The notes beneath the pieces are model-generated. The model was not told the origin of the DNA, made no database searches, and was given only the letters and a program-made list of their open reading frames with translations. A DNA stretch of 27,691 nucleotides from positions 1 to 27,691 of the forward strand of contig CAAEOA010000265.1 in the NCBI GenBank assembly GCA_900757485.1, written 5' to 3'. This document shows positions 1 through 7,754 of the stretch, in pieces. The stretch comes from Oscillospiraceae bacterium (GTDB lineage Bacteria; Bacillota; Clostridia; Oscillospirales; Ruminococcaceae). The position numbers and the translations under genes are program-made. Position 1 is the first letter of the stretch. The number at the start of each line of letters is the position of its first letter.

Positions 1-1328
1 GCTCGTGAAGCATCTTCAGAATGGATCAGCCGCGTGTTGTCATGCTGACGCAGCCAATGCACCATGGCTCTGTGGTTAGGTCCATATCCGCTTTCATTGC
101 CGATCGACCACATAATAACAGATGAATGCACCTTATCCCGCTCATAAGTTCGAATCATACGCTCAACAAATTCTTTTTTCCATGCCGGATCAGTGCATGG
201 CCAATCCATACTTTCCACATCATACTGATATGGAACATTTGCAAATCGCCTTAAAATACCATGACTTTCCAAATCAGCTTCCAATACCACATAAAAGCCC
301 AATTCATCGCAATAATCCAGAAATCGGGGTGAAGGAGGATAATGTGAAGTTCGTACTGTATTGATATTACATCGTTTCATCAAAATAAGATCACGAAGAA
401 TGTCAGCATCTGTCATGCACCATCCATTCACAAGATCAGCATCATGATGGTTCACGCCTTTTAGCTTCACTGGTTTTCCGTTAATAAGCAACTCGTGTTC
501 TGAAGAAATTTTTACAGTTCGAAAACCTACCTTACGAGTGATTACCTCGCCCTTCGCCGCAAAATGAACAGTATAAAGATAAGGTTGTTCTGCATTCCAT
601 TGCACAGGATCAGTCACTTCAAAACAAACTTGTCCGTCCGCGCTTTCCTGCTCAGCAATACAATTTTCACCATCATACAGAGAGACAGTGCAAGGACGAT
701 CGGCAGTACAAAACAACAAATTTGCCTCGGTACGGATATCTATATCAACTATGTGATCCTTAGGGCGTGACAACAGATAAATATCACGAAAAATGCCGTT
801 GTATCGAAAGCAATCTTGATCCTCCAAATAACTGCCGCAACACCATTTGCGGACATATATTCTTATCCGATTAGTCCCTTGATGCACTACGTCGCTAAGA
901 TCAAATTCTGCTTCCAATCGACTGCCTTGAGTAGCGCCGACAAAAGTATTGTTTACATATACCTCTGCGCAGGAAGACACTCCTTCCAAAACAAGATAAG
1001 TCTGAAATTCGATATTCGACACATTAAAGGAACGCTCATAAATCCCCACCGGATTAATGTTAGGAACATACGGCGGATCACACGGGAAAGGATAATTAAT
1101 ATTTGTATAATTGGGATGTTCATAGCCTTTCAGTTGCCAACAGGATGGAACTGTAATCATATCCCATGAATTAATTTCACTGACTGCATCACCATTAGCA
1201 AAGAATGCAAAATTCCATTCTCCGTTGAGAGACGTATAAGTACTGTTTCCAGTTGGTATATAATAACTCCGTGGTACCAATCGATTGCGAGATGTTTCTT
1301 CGGGATTTTCATACCATCTCATACTCAT
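1..1328 (-). CDS. GH2 beta-galactosidase (LacZ-type), C-terminal part outside window
   Basis: The frame is open from an ATG at 1328 to the left edge, so about 442 N-terminal residues are visible and the C-terminus is missing. The order is that of GH2 beta-galactosidases: a short N-terminal stretch beginning MSMRWYENPEE, a jelly-roll sugar-binding domain (about 35-200, with VPSCWQLKGYEHPNYTNINYPF), an Ig-like domain (about 200-275), then the start of the TIM barrel. GVNHHD (H294/H295) and WSIGNESGYG (Glu412, the predicted acid/base) are present; the nucleophile lies beyond the edge. A GAGGAG ribosome site at 1337-1342 sets the start. There is no signal peptide, so it should act in the cytoplasm on imported beta-galactosides. 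It follows the kinase gene on the same strand but is separated from it by an IS relic, so it may need its own promoter. GH2 membership is clear; exact linkage specificity is inferred. Confidence 0.92.
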   Translation of the reverse strand, partial: MSMRWYENPEETSRNRLVPRSYYIPTGNSTYTSLNGEWNFAFFANGDAVSEINSWDMITVPSCWQLKGYEHPNYTNINYPFPCDPPYVPNINPVGIYERSFNVSNIEFQTYLVLEGVSSCAEVYVNNTFVGATQGSRLEAEFDLSDVVHQGTNRIRIYVRKWCCGSYLEDQDCFRYNGIFRDIYLLSRPKDHIVDIDIRTEANLLFCTADRPCTVSLYDGENCIAEQESADGQVCFEVTDPVQWNAEQPYLYTVHFAAKGEVITRKVGFRTVKISSEHELLINGKPVKLKGVNHHDADLVNGWCMTDADILRDLILMKRCNINTVRTSHYPPSPRFLDYCDELGFYVVLEADLESHGILRRFANVPYQYDVESMDWPCTDPAWKKEFVERMIRTYERDKVHSSVIMWSIGNESGYGPNHRAMVHWLRQHDNTRLIHSEDASR

Positions 1329-1361
1329 GAATCATTCTCCTCGCAAATATATACGTATTTA

Positions 1362-1405
1362 GGCGTTTGTGAAACGCCATAAATCGCATAAATACGGCGT
1401 TTTTT
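1362..1405. repeat. Three alternating arms GGCGTTT / AAACGCC / GGCGTTT
   Basis: GGCGTTT (1362-1368) and AAACGCC (1372-1378) form a 7-bp stem with a 3-base loop. AAACGCC can instead pair with a second GGCGTTT (1396-1402) that runs into six T's (1400-1405) on the plus strand. The pairings are mutually exclusive. The element lies between the GH2 start and the IS promoter. It could be an IS-end structure, a weak plus-strand terminator or a control element for GH2; the sequence does not decide. Confidence 0.45.
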
Positions 1406-1438
1406 GGTTACAAAAATCAAATAACTCCTCGCTGGATG

Positions 1439-1447
1439 TGGTATAAT
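1439..1447 (+). promoter_or_regulatory. Extended -10 promoter of the IS relic
   Basis: TGGTATAAT is a full extended -10 element about 50 bases upstream of the transposase reading frame. No convincing -35 hexamer lies at 16-18 bases. An AGGAG ribosome site follows at 1484-1488. Confidence 0.5.
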
Positions 1448-1496
1448 AGAGTTATCAACAAACTATAAACCGTTACCCAAAAAAGGAGTTATTCTG

Positions 1497-2205
1497 ATAT
1501 CTATGATACCACATAAACAGCTTTCTTCGGCAGATATTTTTACAGATTGTCAAGATAAATTAGAAAATGACAAACCTACATTTCTTTCTCTACTAGGAAA
1601 CCACATCAATATTGATGAAATTATTTCGTTTTCCTTTCACAACCATTTTTATGCATCAACGAGCATAACCCGTAAATACCCTTTGCAAGCTCTTCTCTGA
1701 GCTTTGATTATTCAGCGTATTTTTTATTCCTACAGATCAACTCTTACTTACCTTTCTTCACTATTCCAAACCTTTAAGGGATTTCTGCGGTTGTATCAAA
1801 GTTCCTGATGCTTCCAAAACCACTCGGTTTAAGCAGGATTTTATCGAAGATTTACAGTCTGTATTTGATAAGCTTGTTGATGTCACTGAACCAATCTGCC
1901 AGGCTATTGATTCTGCCAAGGCTGATATGACTATCTTTGATTTGAAGCCTTTGTTACCGAGAATAATCCCAAATACGCAAATCGGATTGTTAAACAGTTA
2001 AAGTCTTACGCCAAATCAATGGATTTTGACAGAAATTATGATCCCTACAAAGTCGCTTATGGTTCTATGCCAACTCACGCCTCTGCTAATCCTGAAATCA
2101 AACACCTTTACATCAATGGACACTTTTGCTATGTTTTTAAGTTTGGCATTGTCACAAACGGACTGGGTATTATTTGTCACATTTCTTTTGGCAATCTTTC
2201 TGGAC
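1497..2205 (+). pseudogene. DDE transposase, broken (IS1182/IS4-like)
   Basis: Read across frames, this region gives a familiar Clostridia transposase: an N-terminal part (IPHKQLSSADIF, then NHFYAST and YPLQALL), then SKPLRDFCGC, IKVPDASKTTRFKQDF, EPICQAIDSAKADMTIFD, and finally DPYKVAYGSMPTHASANPEI and INGHFCYVFKFGIVTNGLG. At least four lesions are visible. The expected start after the ribosome site reads ATA at 1497-1499. A TGA at 1698-1700 replaces an expected Trp codon. A frameshift follows the IIQRIF codons near 1723. A deletion/frameshift near 1941 falls right after the first catalytic-type Asp (TIFD). The frame dies near 2205, and the C-terminal half with the remaining DDE residues is absent. 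It cannot encode a working enzyme. The family name is from memory of similar proteins and is uncertain. Confidence 0.85.
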
Positions 2206-2237
2206 ATATCATCATAATCTCTTTGCTTTAATAACTC

Positions 2238-3338
2238 TCATTGTCGGCATTTCCGAATGATTTCGGTCATTTGTTCGTGTTTGTTCTCCATATCTGCTAC
2301 TAATCGAAACTGGGTGCGGCAGCGATCAAGGTTGTGGTGTTCTCTGTGGATTTTAAAATAAGTATCCCCGTTTAAATAATCAGTTAAAAAACGCATGCCG
2401 CATTCAAAGGTCATCAGTTTTGCTCCAAACGGCAGGTATTCGAGTTCTGTTTCGGTTAAGCTGTCACCACATTCCTCCAAAAATCCCTTGCTGAACAGTT
2501 CAAACAGTTCCAGATTCATGCTGACTTTGGATAAATCGGTTTCGTCTTCGGTAGCCGTGCTGGCTCCAAAACGGATACTATCACCGAAATCATAATGTAC
2601 CAATCCGGGCATCACCGTATCAAGGTCGATCACACAAACCCCTTTTCCCGTCTTAACATCCAACATCACATTGTTTAGTTTGGTATCATTATGTGTCACG
2701 CGGAGAGGTAATTTGCCGGCTTCCAACAAATTCAGCAGAACACCGGTATCCTTTTCCCGTTTTTGAATAAATTCGATTTCTTCCTGTACGGATTTTGCCC
2801 GCCCGACAATGTCCTGTTCTACGGCTTCTGTAAAAAGGCGGTAACGGTCACGGGTGTTATGAAAATTCGGAATAGTTTCAAACAATGTATCGGCAGGAAA
2901 ATCACTGAGTTGCTTTTGAAACTTACCAAACGCTTTTGCCGATTGATAAAAATGCTCTGGCTGTGTGATCAATTGTAAAGAAACAGCGTCATCGATGAAT
3001 ACATAAGCACGGTAATAGTGCTCATTGCCGGCATCATAATAGAGCTTGTCATCAATGGTCTTTACAATCTGTAGCACTTCTCTGGACAGATCGCCACCCT
3101 CTTTGATCACCTTTTGCGCAATAAAAGAGATAACATGATCAATATTCTCCATCAACTGATCCACATTCTTAAAAATACGATGGTTGATCCCTTGCACAAT
3201 ATAACGCAGCGGATGCTCAAATTCCCGCTTGAAATAAAGAACGTAGGTATCATTAATATGCCCGCAGCCAAAGGGCTCTCCAAAAATAAATTCTCCTTCA
3301 AACTGAAATTGTCCCGCAAGTTTATTATAATTTATCAT
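2238..3338 (-). CDS. N-acetylhexosamine 1-kinase-like phosphotransferase (NahK-like)
   Basis: This 366-residue protein of the APH/choline-kinase fold matches NahK-type kinases, often mis-annotated as mucin desulfatase, in length and motifs. The catalytic loop is THNDTKLNNV (H216, N217, Asp218), followed by the metal-binding VIDLDTVMPG and HYDFGDSIRFG. Known family members phosphorylate GlcNAc/GalNAc at C1 with ATP. I take ATG 3338 as the start: it overlaps the stop of the upstream nucleotidyltransferase as ATGA and has AAAGGA 11 bases upstream. A GTG nine bases earlier (3347) sits only two bases from that site. This translational coupling argues that kinase and nucleotidyltransferase act in sequence, making sugar-1-phosphate and then NDP-sugar. 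It should be cytoplasmic. The HexNAc substrate is inferred from the family; another sugar is possible. Confidence 0.85.
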   Translation of the reverse strand: MINYNKLAGQFQFEGEFIFGEPFGCGHINDTYVLYFKREFEHPLRYIVQGINHRIFKNVDQLMENIDHVISFIAQKVIKEGGDLSREVLQIVKTIDDKLYYDAGNEHYYRAYVFIDDAVSLQLITQPEHFYQSAKAFGKFQKQLSDFPADTLFETIPNFHNTRDRYRLFTEAVEQDIVGRAKSVQEEIEFIQKREKDTGVLLNLLEAGKLPLRVTHNDTKLNNVMLDVKTGKGVCVIDLDTVMPGLVHYDFGDSIRFGASTATEDETDLSKVSMNLELFELFSKGFLEECGDSLTETELEYLPFGAKLMTFECGMRFLTDYLNGDTYFKIHREHHNLDRCRTQFRLVADMENKHEQMTEIIRKCRQ

Positions 3339-4261
3339 TTGTTCCACAGTCCTTTCGGATATTTCCCGCTGTCAGTCATTGCTTGAAATGCAACCATAAC
3401 CTTGTCGCGATCCTCCTTATAGGTTACCCCATACCATTTTTCGCCGGTTTTTAACACCTTAACCACAGCTTTTTGCTCTTGTATCAGTTCATTCACCACA
3501 AAAGGGAGAAAGTATTCGGCTTTGGTGATGTTTTCTTTGTGACAATCCAAAAATGCGGCAAAACGCTTCTCCAATTCATCAAGCATCTTCGGTGCAAATC
3601 CCCAGAAATTCATAGAAACTGCACTGCCTTGCGGAATTTCCGTCCAACTACGACCTTCATCTTCGGTAAACATGATCTTGTCAGCGCGTTTTTCTATTTT
3701 AGTCCGTTCCGTAATATTCATCAACTGCCAGTCCTCTCCGATTTCACATACGCCTCGGGCAACATGACCGTTTTCCGTCAAGGTGTTGGCAATGTCATAC
3801 CCCACCATGTAAAACGGATAGGGTACCGTATGATTGTCTATCTTGGAAAGTTCTCTGTACAACAGTTCAAACGCTTCTCTGCCATAATAGTCATCGGCAT
3901 TTATGACTGCAAACGGCTCGTGTACCACATCGCGGCAACACATAACCGCGTGACCAGTCCCCCATGGTTTTATTCTTCCTTCTGGGACGGTGTATCCTGC
4001 AGGCAGACGGTCGAGATCCTGATATACATACTCAACCTGCACTTGTCCGGAAATCCGATCTCCGATCAACTGTCGCATTGCTTGTTCAATTTCCCGTTTA
4101 ATAACAAATACCACCTTGTTGAATCCTGCACGGATTGCGTCATAAACAGAATAGTCCATGATGATCTCACCGGCAGGTCCTACCGGGTCGATCTGCTTCA
4201 ATCCACCATAGCGGCTTCCCATACCAGCTGCCATGATGATCAGTGTTACATTTTGATTCAT
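3335..4261 (-). CDS. Sugar-1-phosphate nucleotidyltransferase
   Basis: This 308-residue protein has the GT-A Rossmann-like nucleotidyltransferase fold. The N-terminal nucleotide-binding loop reads IIMAAGMGSRYGGLKQ (about 8-23). GTGHAV (101-106) is a sugar/nucleotide contact. NADDYYG (121-127) carries the metal-binding Asp residues. The GGLKQIDPVGPAGE form marks the subgroup commonly found beside NahK-like kinases rather than classic glucose-1-phosphate enzymes. It would turn the kinase product into an NDP-sugar (inference), standing in for the GalT/GalE route of bifidobacteria. The ATG at 4261 has AAAGGAATG about ten bases upstream. It is the first gene of the leftward unit and is divergent from the AraC gene, so it is probably under that regulator. 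Substrate and nucleotide cannot be told from sequence alone. Confidence 0.85.
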   Translation of the reverse strand: MNQNVTLIIMAAGMGSRYGGLKQIDPVGPAGEIIMDYSVYDAIRAGFNKVVFVIKREIEQAMRQLIGDRISGQVQVEYVYQDLDRLPAGYTVPEGRIKPWGTGHAVMCCRDVVHEPFAVINADDYYGREAFELLYRELSKIDNHTVPYPFYMVGYDIANTLTENGHVARGVCEIGEDWQLMNITERTKIEKRADKIMFTEDEGRSWTEIPQGSAVSMNFWGFAPKMLDELEKRFAAFLDCHKENITKAEYFLPFVVNELIQEQKAVVKVLKTGEKWYGVTYKEDRDKVMVAFQAMTDSGKYPKGLWNK

Positions 4262-4358
4262 AATATTTCATTCCTTTCCGCCTATTTTCATCATTCCGTT
4301 TGAATATCTATGTATCCGCATTATGGACGGCGATATTTTTCTGCCTTTTGAAAACGAC

Positions 4359-4393
4359 TTGCTTTTTGTTGCTTTTCTGATATAATCATATCA
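4359..4393 (+). promoter_or_regulatory. Promoter and possible operator of the AraC gene
   Basis: TTGCTT (4359-4364), a 16-base spacer and TATAAT (4381-4386), preceded by TGA (extended -10), make a good plus-strand promoter about 100 bases before the AraC start. The -35 lies in a direct repeat TTGCTTTT (4359-4366 and 4369-4376, offset ten bases). The -10 lies in a palindrome, TGATAT-AATC-ATATCA (4378-4393). A regulator bound here could control both directions; that is inference. Confidence 0.5.
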
Positions 4394-4401
4394 TAGGGTA
4401 A

Positions 4402-4407
4402 ATTATA
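4402..4407 (-). promoter_or_regulatory. Possible -10 for the leftward nucleotidyltransferase-kinase unit
   Basis: On the minus strand these bases read TATAAT, about 135 bases before the nucleotidyltransferase start. I find no good -35 hexamer at the proper spacing, so activator-dependent expression or another start site is equally possible. Confidence 0.25.
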
Positions 4408-4485
4408 AAAAAATGAGAGATAAGACATAGTTTATATAAATTCAGACACATTTTTAATAATCGAAGCAAAAGTGAGGTGACGGTA

Positions 4486-5361
4486 ATGCTGAATGTCTTT
4501 GTGGAACGATATGACCACGAGGTTTTAGTGCGAAAGGTCATCGAAATCAGTTCCATCATCACTGCCTTTGAGGTGACATATAACGATAATTTTTATTATC
4601 CGGGGGAATCTCATGACTTCTGGGAATTTGTCTGTGTACTGGAGGGCGACATTAATGTTACTGCTGATCAACGAGTTCTTCAGCTACATAAAAATCAAAT
4701 CATTTTTCACAAACCAATGGAATTCCATCGGCTATGGTCAGCAAATAAAACCAGTCCGCATCTAATCATTATGTCATTTAAAACTGCTTTTCCTTTTCTT
4801 CCAAAGGAATTCATCTTCAATGTCGAGCTGAAGCAAATTGCTCAACTACAAGAGCTCATACAAATCAGCCATCGTGTTTTTGAGTTTCAGGATATCTGCA
4901 CTGTTGCGGTAAAGCACGGAAAAAGGGCGGAATTTCAGCTTTTTGTCAACCTTTTGGAGCAGTTTTTACTTCATGTTTTTAAAAGCGGCGCCGCTTTGGA
5001 TGTAGAAAACAAATCGCAATCTGCCCAAAACTACACCTTGATCATCAATACACTCTATGACCATCTGAATCAACAACTCACCCTTTCTCAGCTTGCACAG
5101 CTTACAAACATGAGTGGAAGCAACCTCAAGCGGACTTTTGAACGTTATGCGAACATTGGAGTGATGAAGTACTTTAACCTTTTGAAAATTCGGAAAGCGA
5201 TCTCTTTGCTGCAATCCGGAATGACTGTTGGGGAAACTGCCGCACAGCTCGGCTTTCAGGAACCGTGTTATTTCAGTACAGTTTTTAAACGGATCACCGG
5301 CACTTCTCCAAAAGCATATTTTAAAAAGACTGACAATATCAAAAACAGCAAAATAGGTTAA
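4486..5361 (+). CDS. AraC-family transcriptional regulator
   Basis: This 291-residue regulator has an N-terminal cupin-like sensing domain (about 35-100, with HDFWEFVCVLEGD and a second conserved His in EFHRLW). The C-terminal AraC double helix-turn-helix (about 196-280) includes LSQLAQLTNMSGSNLKRTF and ETAAQLGFQEPCYFSTVFKR, ending in the typical GTSPKAYFK. I choose ATG 4486 because GAGGTGA at 4474-4480 sits five bases upstream; the GTG at 4477 overlaps that site. It is the only plus-strand gene, divergent from the nucleotidyltransferase and convergent with the GH95 gene. Regulators of this kind usually bind a sugar and activate neighbouring transport and hydrolase genes. The ligand, perhaps a fucosylated sugar or fucose, is inference from context. 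Confidence 0.93.
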   Translation: MLNVFVERYDHEVLVRKVIEISSIITAFEVTYNDNFYYPGESHDFWEFVCVLEGDINVTADQRVLQLHKNQIIFHKPMEFHRLWSANKTSPHLIIMSFKTAFPFLPKEFIFNVELKQIAQLQELIQISHRVFEFQDICTVAVKHGKRAEFQLFVNLLEQFLLHVFKSGAALDVENKSQSAQNYTLIINTLYDHLNQQLTLSQLAQLTNMSGSNLKRTFERYANIGVMKYFNLLKIRKAISLLQSGMTVGETAAQLGFQEPCYFSTVFKRITGTSPKAYFKKTDNIKNSKIG

Positions 5362-5362
5362 A

Positions 5363-5395
5363 AGTCATGCTTCCGGCTTTGTCGAAAGCATGACT
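5363..5395. terminator. Bidirectional terminator between AraC and GH95 genes
   Basis: AGTCATGCTT (5363-5372) pairs perfectly with AAGCATGACT (5386-5395), with further pairing inside (5374-5377 with 5381-5384) around a TTT loop. It sits between two convergent stops (5361 and 5419). On the minus strand the stem is followed by TTTTAACC, so termination of the long leftward operon after GH95 is the stronger case; the plus side has no T-run. Confidence 0.7.
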
Positions 5396-5418
5396 CATCC
5401 CCAAACACCTGCATTCAT

Positions 5419-7740
5419 TTACAAGACAAAGGTATATTCGCTTGCACGCTGATAACATGAAACGATTTCTATATCCCGGCATCGAATCACTAGAGGAAGC
5501 TCCGGATCAAACTGTTTTCCCGTCAACATTCTGACACGCACTGAGCCATCTTTTTCCCACGCAATAGAAAATTGAACATCTCCAGGCGCACAGAGTCCGG
5601 TTACACGTCCGCTTTTCCACTGAGTCGGCAAACAGGGCAACAAAATAATCTGTCGATCGGCGGTTTGCAGCAAAAACTCTACAATTGCAGCGGTGCCTCC
5701 AAAATTCCCGTCTATCTGAAACCAACCGATCTCCGGTGTATCTCCTCTAACTACATAGGTATCTGCTGCCACAAAAGGCGCTTTGCTGTCATTATAAACA
5801 TCAAACAAATTCGGTGCGCTGTAACCGATCAGAATATCCAAAAATTTTATAGCTTGCCGGACATCCTGAAATTGAGCAAACAATGCTGCAATCCATGCCG
5901 CACTCCATCCAACAGTTCCGGAACCGTCTTCGGCTCTCTTGCGTAAAGATTTCTCTGCTGCGCTCCACAGCCGTTTTTCTCCATAAAAGCTGTTTCCAGG
6001 ATAAACTCCGTACAGATGGGACAAGTGACGGTGTCCTGAATCAACTTCCGAATAATCTTCATGCCATTCCGCAATTCTTCCGTCAAAAGTCAGCCGAATA
6101 TCATCCAGCTTAGCTAATTTCTCCTGCGCATCAAAATAACAGCTTCCCTGCCGATCCAATATATCACAAGCAGACAGATATACCGTCAGCATCTCGCGGA
6201 TCAATGTAATATCCATAGCGGAAGAACAACATAGATTTTTACGTCTGCCTTGCACATCATAAAATCCGTTTTCGGGAGAAGTGGACGGTACGGTAATATA
6301 GATGCCGTTGGCATTTTTAACCAACCAATCGCAACAGAATTCCGCACATCCTTCCAACAGTGGAAAGGCTTTTTTCTCTAAAAAATCACGGTCATTCGTA
6401 TAAATGTAATGCTGCCAAACATGAGATGCAATCCACACTCCTGCCATCGGCCACAAGGAGAATTGACTGTCTTCCGCCGCAGGAGTTGTCATGCCCCAAA
6501 TATCAACGTTATGATGTATGCAATAGCCTCTGCAACCGTACAGGGATGATGCCGTTTTCGTCCCCGATTCCGTCAGCTTTTCCAGCCAATTTACCAGCGT
6601 CATATGAAGCTCTGATAAGTTGCACGACTCAGCCAACCAGTAGTTCATCTGAATATTAATGTTAGTTGTCCAATTCGCACTCCACGCCGGACGCAATTCC
6701 CAGGACCATATTCCCTGCAAATTGGCGGGGACCCCCTGTCTGGCGGAGCTGATCAGCAAATATCTCCCGTAATTGTAATAGTCAGCATACAATGCAGGAT
6801 CACTTCGATTTTCCTCTTTAAACAGCCGCAACCGCTCATTCATCGGCAAATCAGGAGCTTCTCCGAGATACAGGACATTTCTTTGATAAACTTCAGAGAA
6901 ATCTTTTATATGGCGGCGATACAAGACTTCATATGCCTGATCGGCTGCCTTTCGCATCCGTTTCATCGCATCAGAAAAGCAATCGTCCGATTCAAATGAA
7001 TTTTCACTTGCCAGCACGATCATGCATTCCGTCGCATTTGATACCCGAACGCTTGAATCTTCGGCACTAACCACCGCAGACTCATCCGCTTTGACACAAG
7101 CCGTTACCACAAAATGCATTCCTTTCGGATCTTGCTCATATACAACCGGTGTAGGAACGTTACTCACATAATTGGGCTCAACATGGTCCGGACACTGTCC
7201 TTCCATGATTAAGCAATCATCGCTTGTTCTGACCTGATGGCGTAGCAAACTGTCTGCCGTAAAATCAAATGACAGCATCTGTTTTCGGTCTGCCTGCAAA
7301 TGCAGCACCATGACTCCGTCAGGATAGGATACAAAGCAACGACGCCGGTACCCAACACCTTCGATACGATAATCCACCGAAGCAACCCCTGTGTCAAGGT
7401 CAAGATTTAATCGATATTCATCTGCATGGCTATGCTGATCGAAGGACAAATACAAAGTTCCCATCGGCATATAGGATTCCGACCAATGCCCCAACATTTT
7501 ACTGTCCGCCAGTTGTTGAGCTTCATGAATCTTGCCTTCCATGATCAGACTGCGCACCTGATCCAAATATTTCCGGGATTCAATCACAGGATATTGTCTG
7601 TCGGCATATCCTGACCAGAGCGTATCTTGGTTTAAGGTGATCTGTTCTTTTGCTATCCCACCGAATATCATCGCTCCCAACTTGCCGTTTCCAAGCGGAA
7701 GCGCTTCAAAGTGATTTTGTGCCGGTTGTTTATACCACAT
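5419..7740 (-). CDS. GH95 alpha-L-fucosidase
   Basis: At 773 residues without a signal peptide, this is a normal-length GH95 enzyme acting in the cytoplasm. The N-terminal beta-domain opens with EALPLGNGKLGAMIFGG and LNQDTLWSG. The (alpha/alpha)6 domain carries QGVPANLQGIW, TTNINIQMNYW (Asn360/Asn362), STSPENG (Glu490), DSGHRHLSHLYGVYPG and QIDGNFGGTAAI (Asp677). Order and spacing match the water-activating Asn, general acid Glu and Asp of bifidobacterial AfcA, a 1,2-alpha-L-fucosidase, so all key residues appear intact. GH95 also contains alpha-L-galactosidases, so the sugar is not proven. The ATG at 7740 has AAAGGA seven bases upstream and lies 14 bases after the GH29 stop, so the two are co-transcribed. 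It is the last gene of the leftward operon, before a strong hairpin. Confidence 0.93.
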   Translation of the reverse strand: MWYKQPAQNHFEALPLGNGKLGAMIFGGIAKEQITLNQDTLWSGYADRQYPVIESRKYLDQVRSLIMEGKIHEAQQLADSKMLGHWSESYMPMGTLYLSFDQHSHADEYRLNLDLDTGVASVDYRIEGVGYRRRCFVSYPDGVMVLHLQADRKQMLSFDFTADSLLRHQVRTSDDCLIMEGQCPDHVEPNYVSNVPTPVVYEQDPKGMHFVVTACVKADESAVVSAEDSSVRVSNATECMIVLASENSFESDDCFSDAMKRMRKAADQAYEVLYRRHIKDFSEVYQRNVLYLGEAPDLPMNERLRLFKEENRSDPALYADYYNYGRYLLISSARQGVPANLQGIWSWELRPAWSANWTTNINIQMNYWLAESCNLSELHMTLVNWLEKLTESGTKTASSLYGCRGYCIHHNVDIWGMTTPAAEDSQFSLWPMAGVWIASHVWQHYIYTNDRDFLEKKAFPLLEGCAEFCCDWLVKNANGIYITVPSTSPENGFYDVQGRRKNLCCSSAMDITLIREMLTVYLSACDILDRQGSCYFDAQEKLAKLDDIRLTFDGRIAEWHEDYSEVDSGHRHLSHLYGVYPGNSFYGEKRLWSAAEKSLRKRAEDGSGTVGWSAAWIAALFAQFQDVRQAIKFLDILIGYSAPNLFDVYNDSKAPFVAADTYVVRGDTPEIGWFQIDGNFGGTAAIVEFLLQTADRQIILLPCLPTQWKSGRVTGLCAPGDVQFSIAWEKDGSVRVRMLTGKQFDPELPLVIRCRDIEIVSCYQRASEYTFVL

Positions 7741-7754
7741 GCCGATATCCTTTC

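Larger units (their letters stand above)
1400..2215 (+). mobile_element. Decayed, 3'-truncated insertion sequence
   Basis: This gene-free stretch between the GH2 and kinase genes holds a transposase relic with its own promoter and leader. The right part of the element, with the rest of the transposase and the right terminal repeat, is missing. The outer limits are therefore approximate, and no target-site duplication could be identified. It has inserted into, or been left in, the sugar-utilisation gene string. Confidence 0.7.

Noticed and set aside
1346..1373. TTCACA - 16 - TATATT as the GH2 promoter
   Set aside because: The predicted transcription start would fall on the ribosome site, leaving almost no leader; not accepted as a feature.
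3473..4303. 276-codon plus-strand open frame
   Set aside because: It lies antisense to the clearly recognisable nucleotidyltransferase, has no ribosome site or family features, and reads as compositional shadow.
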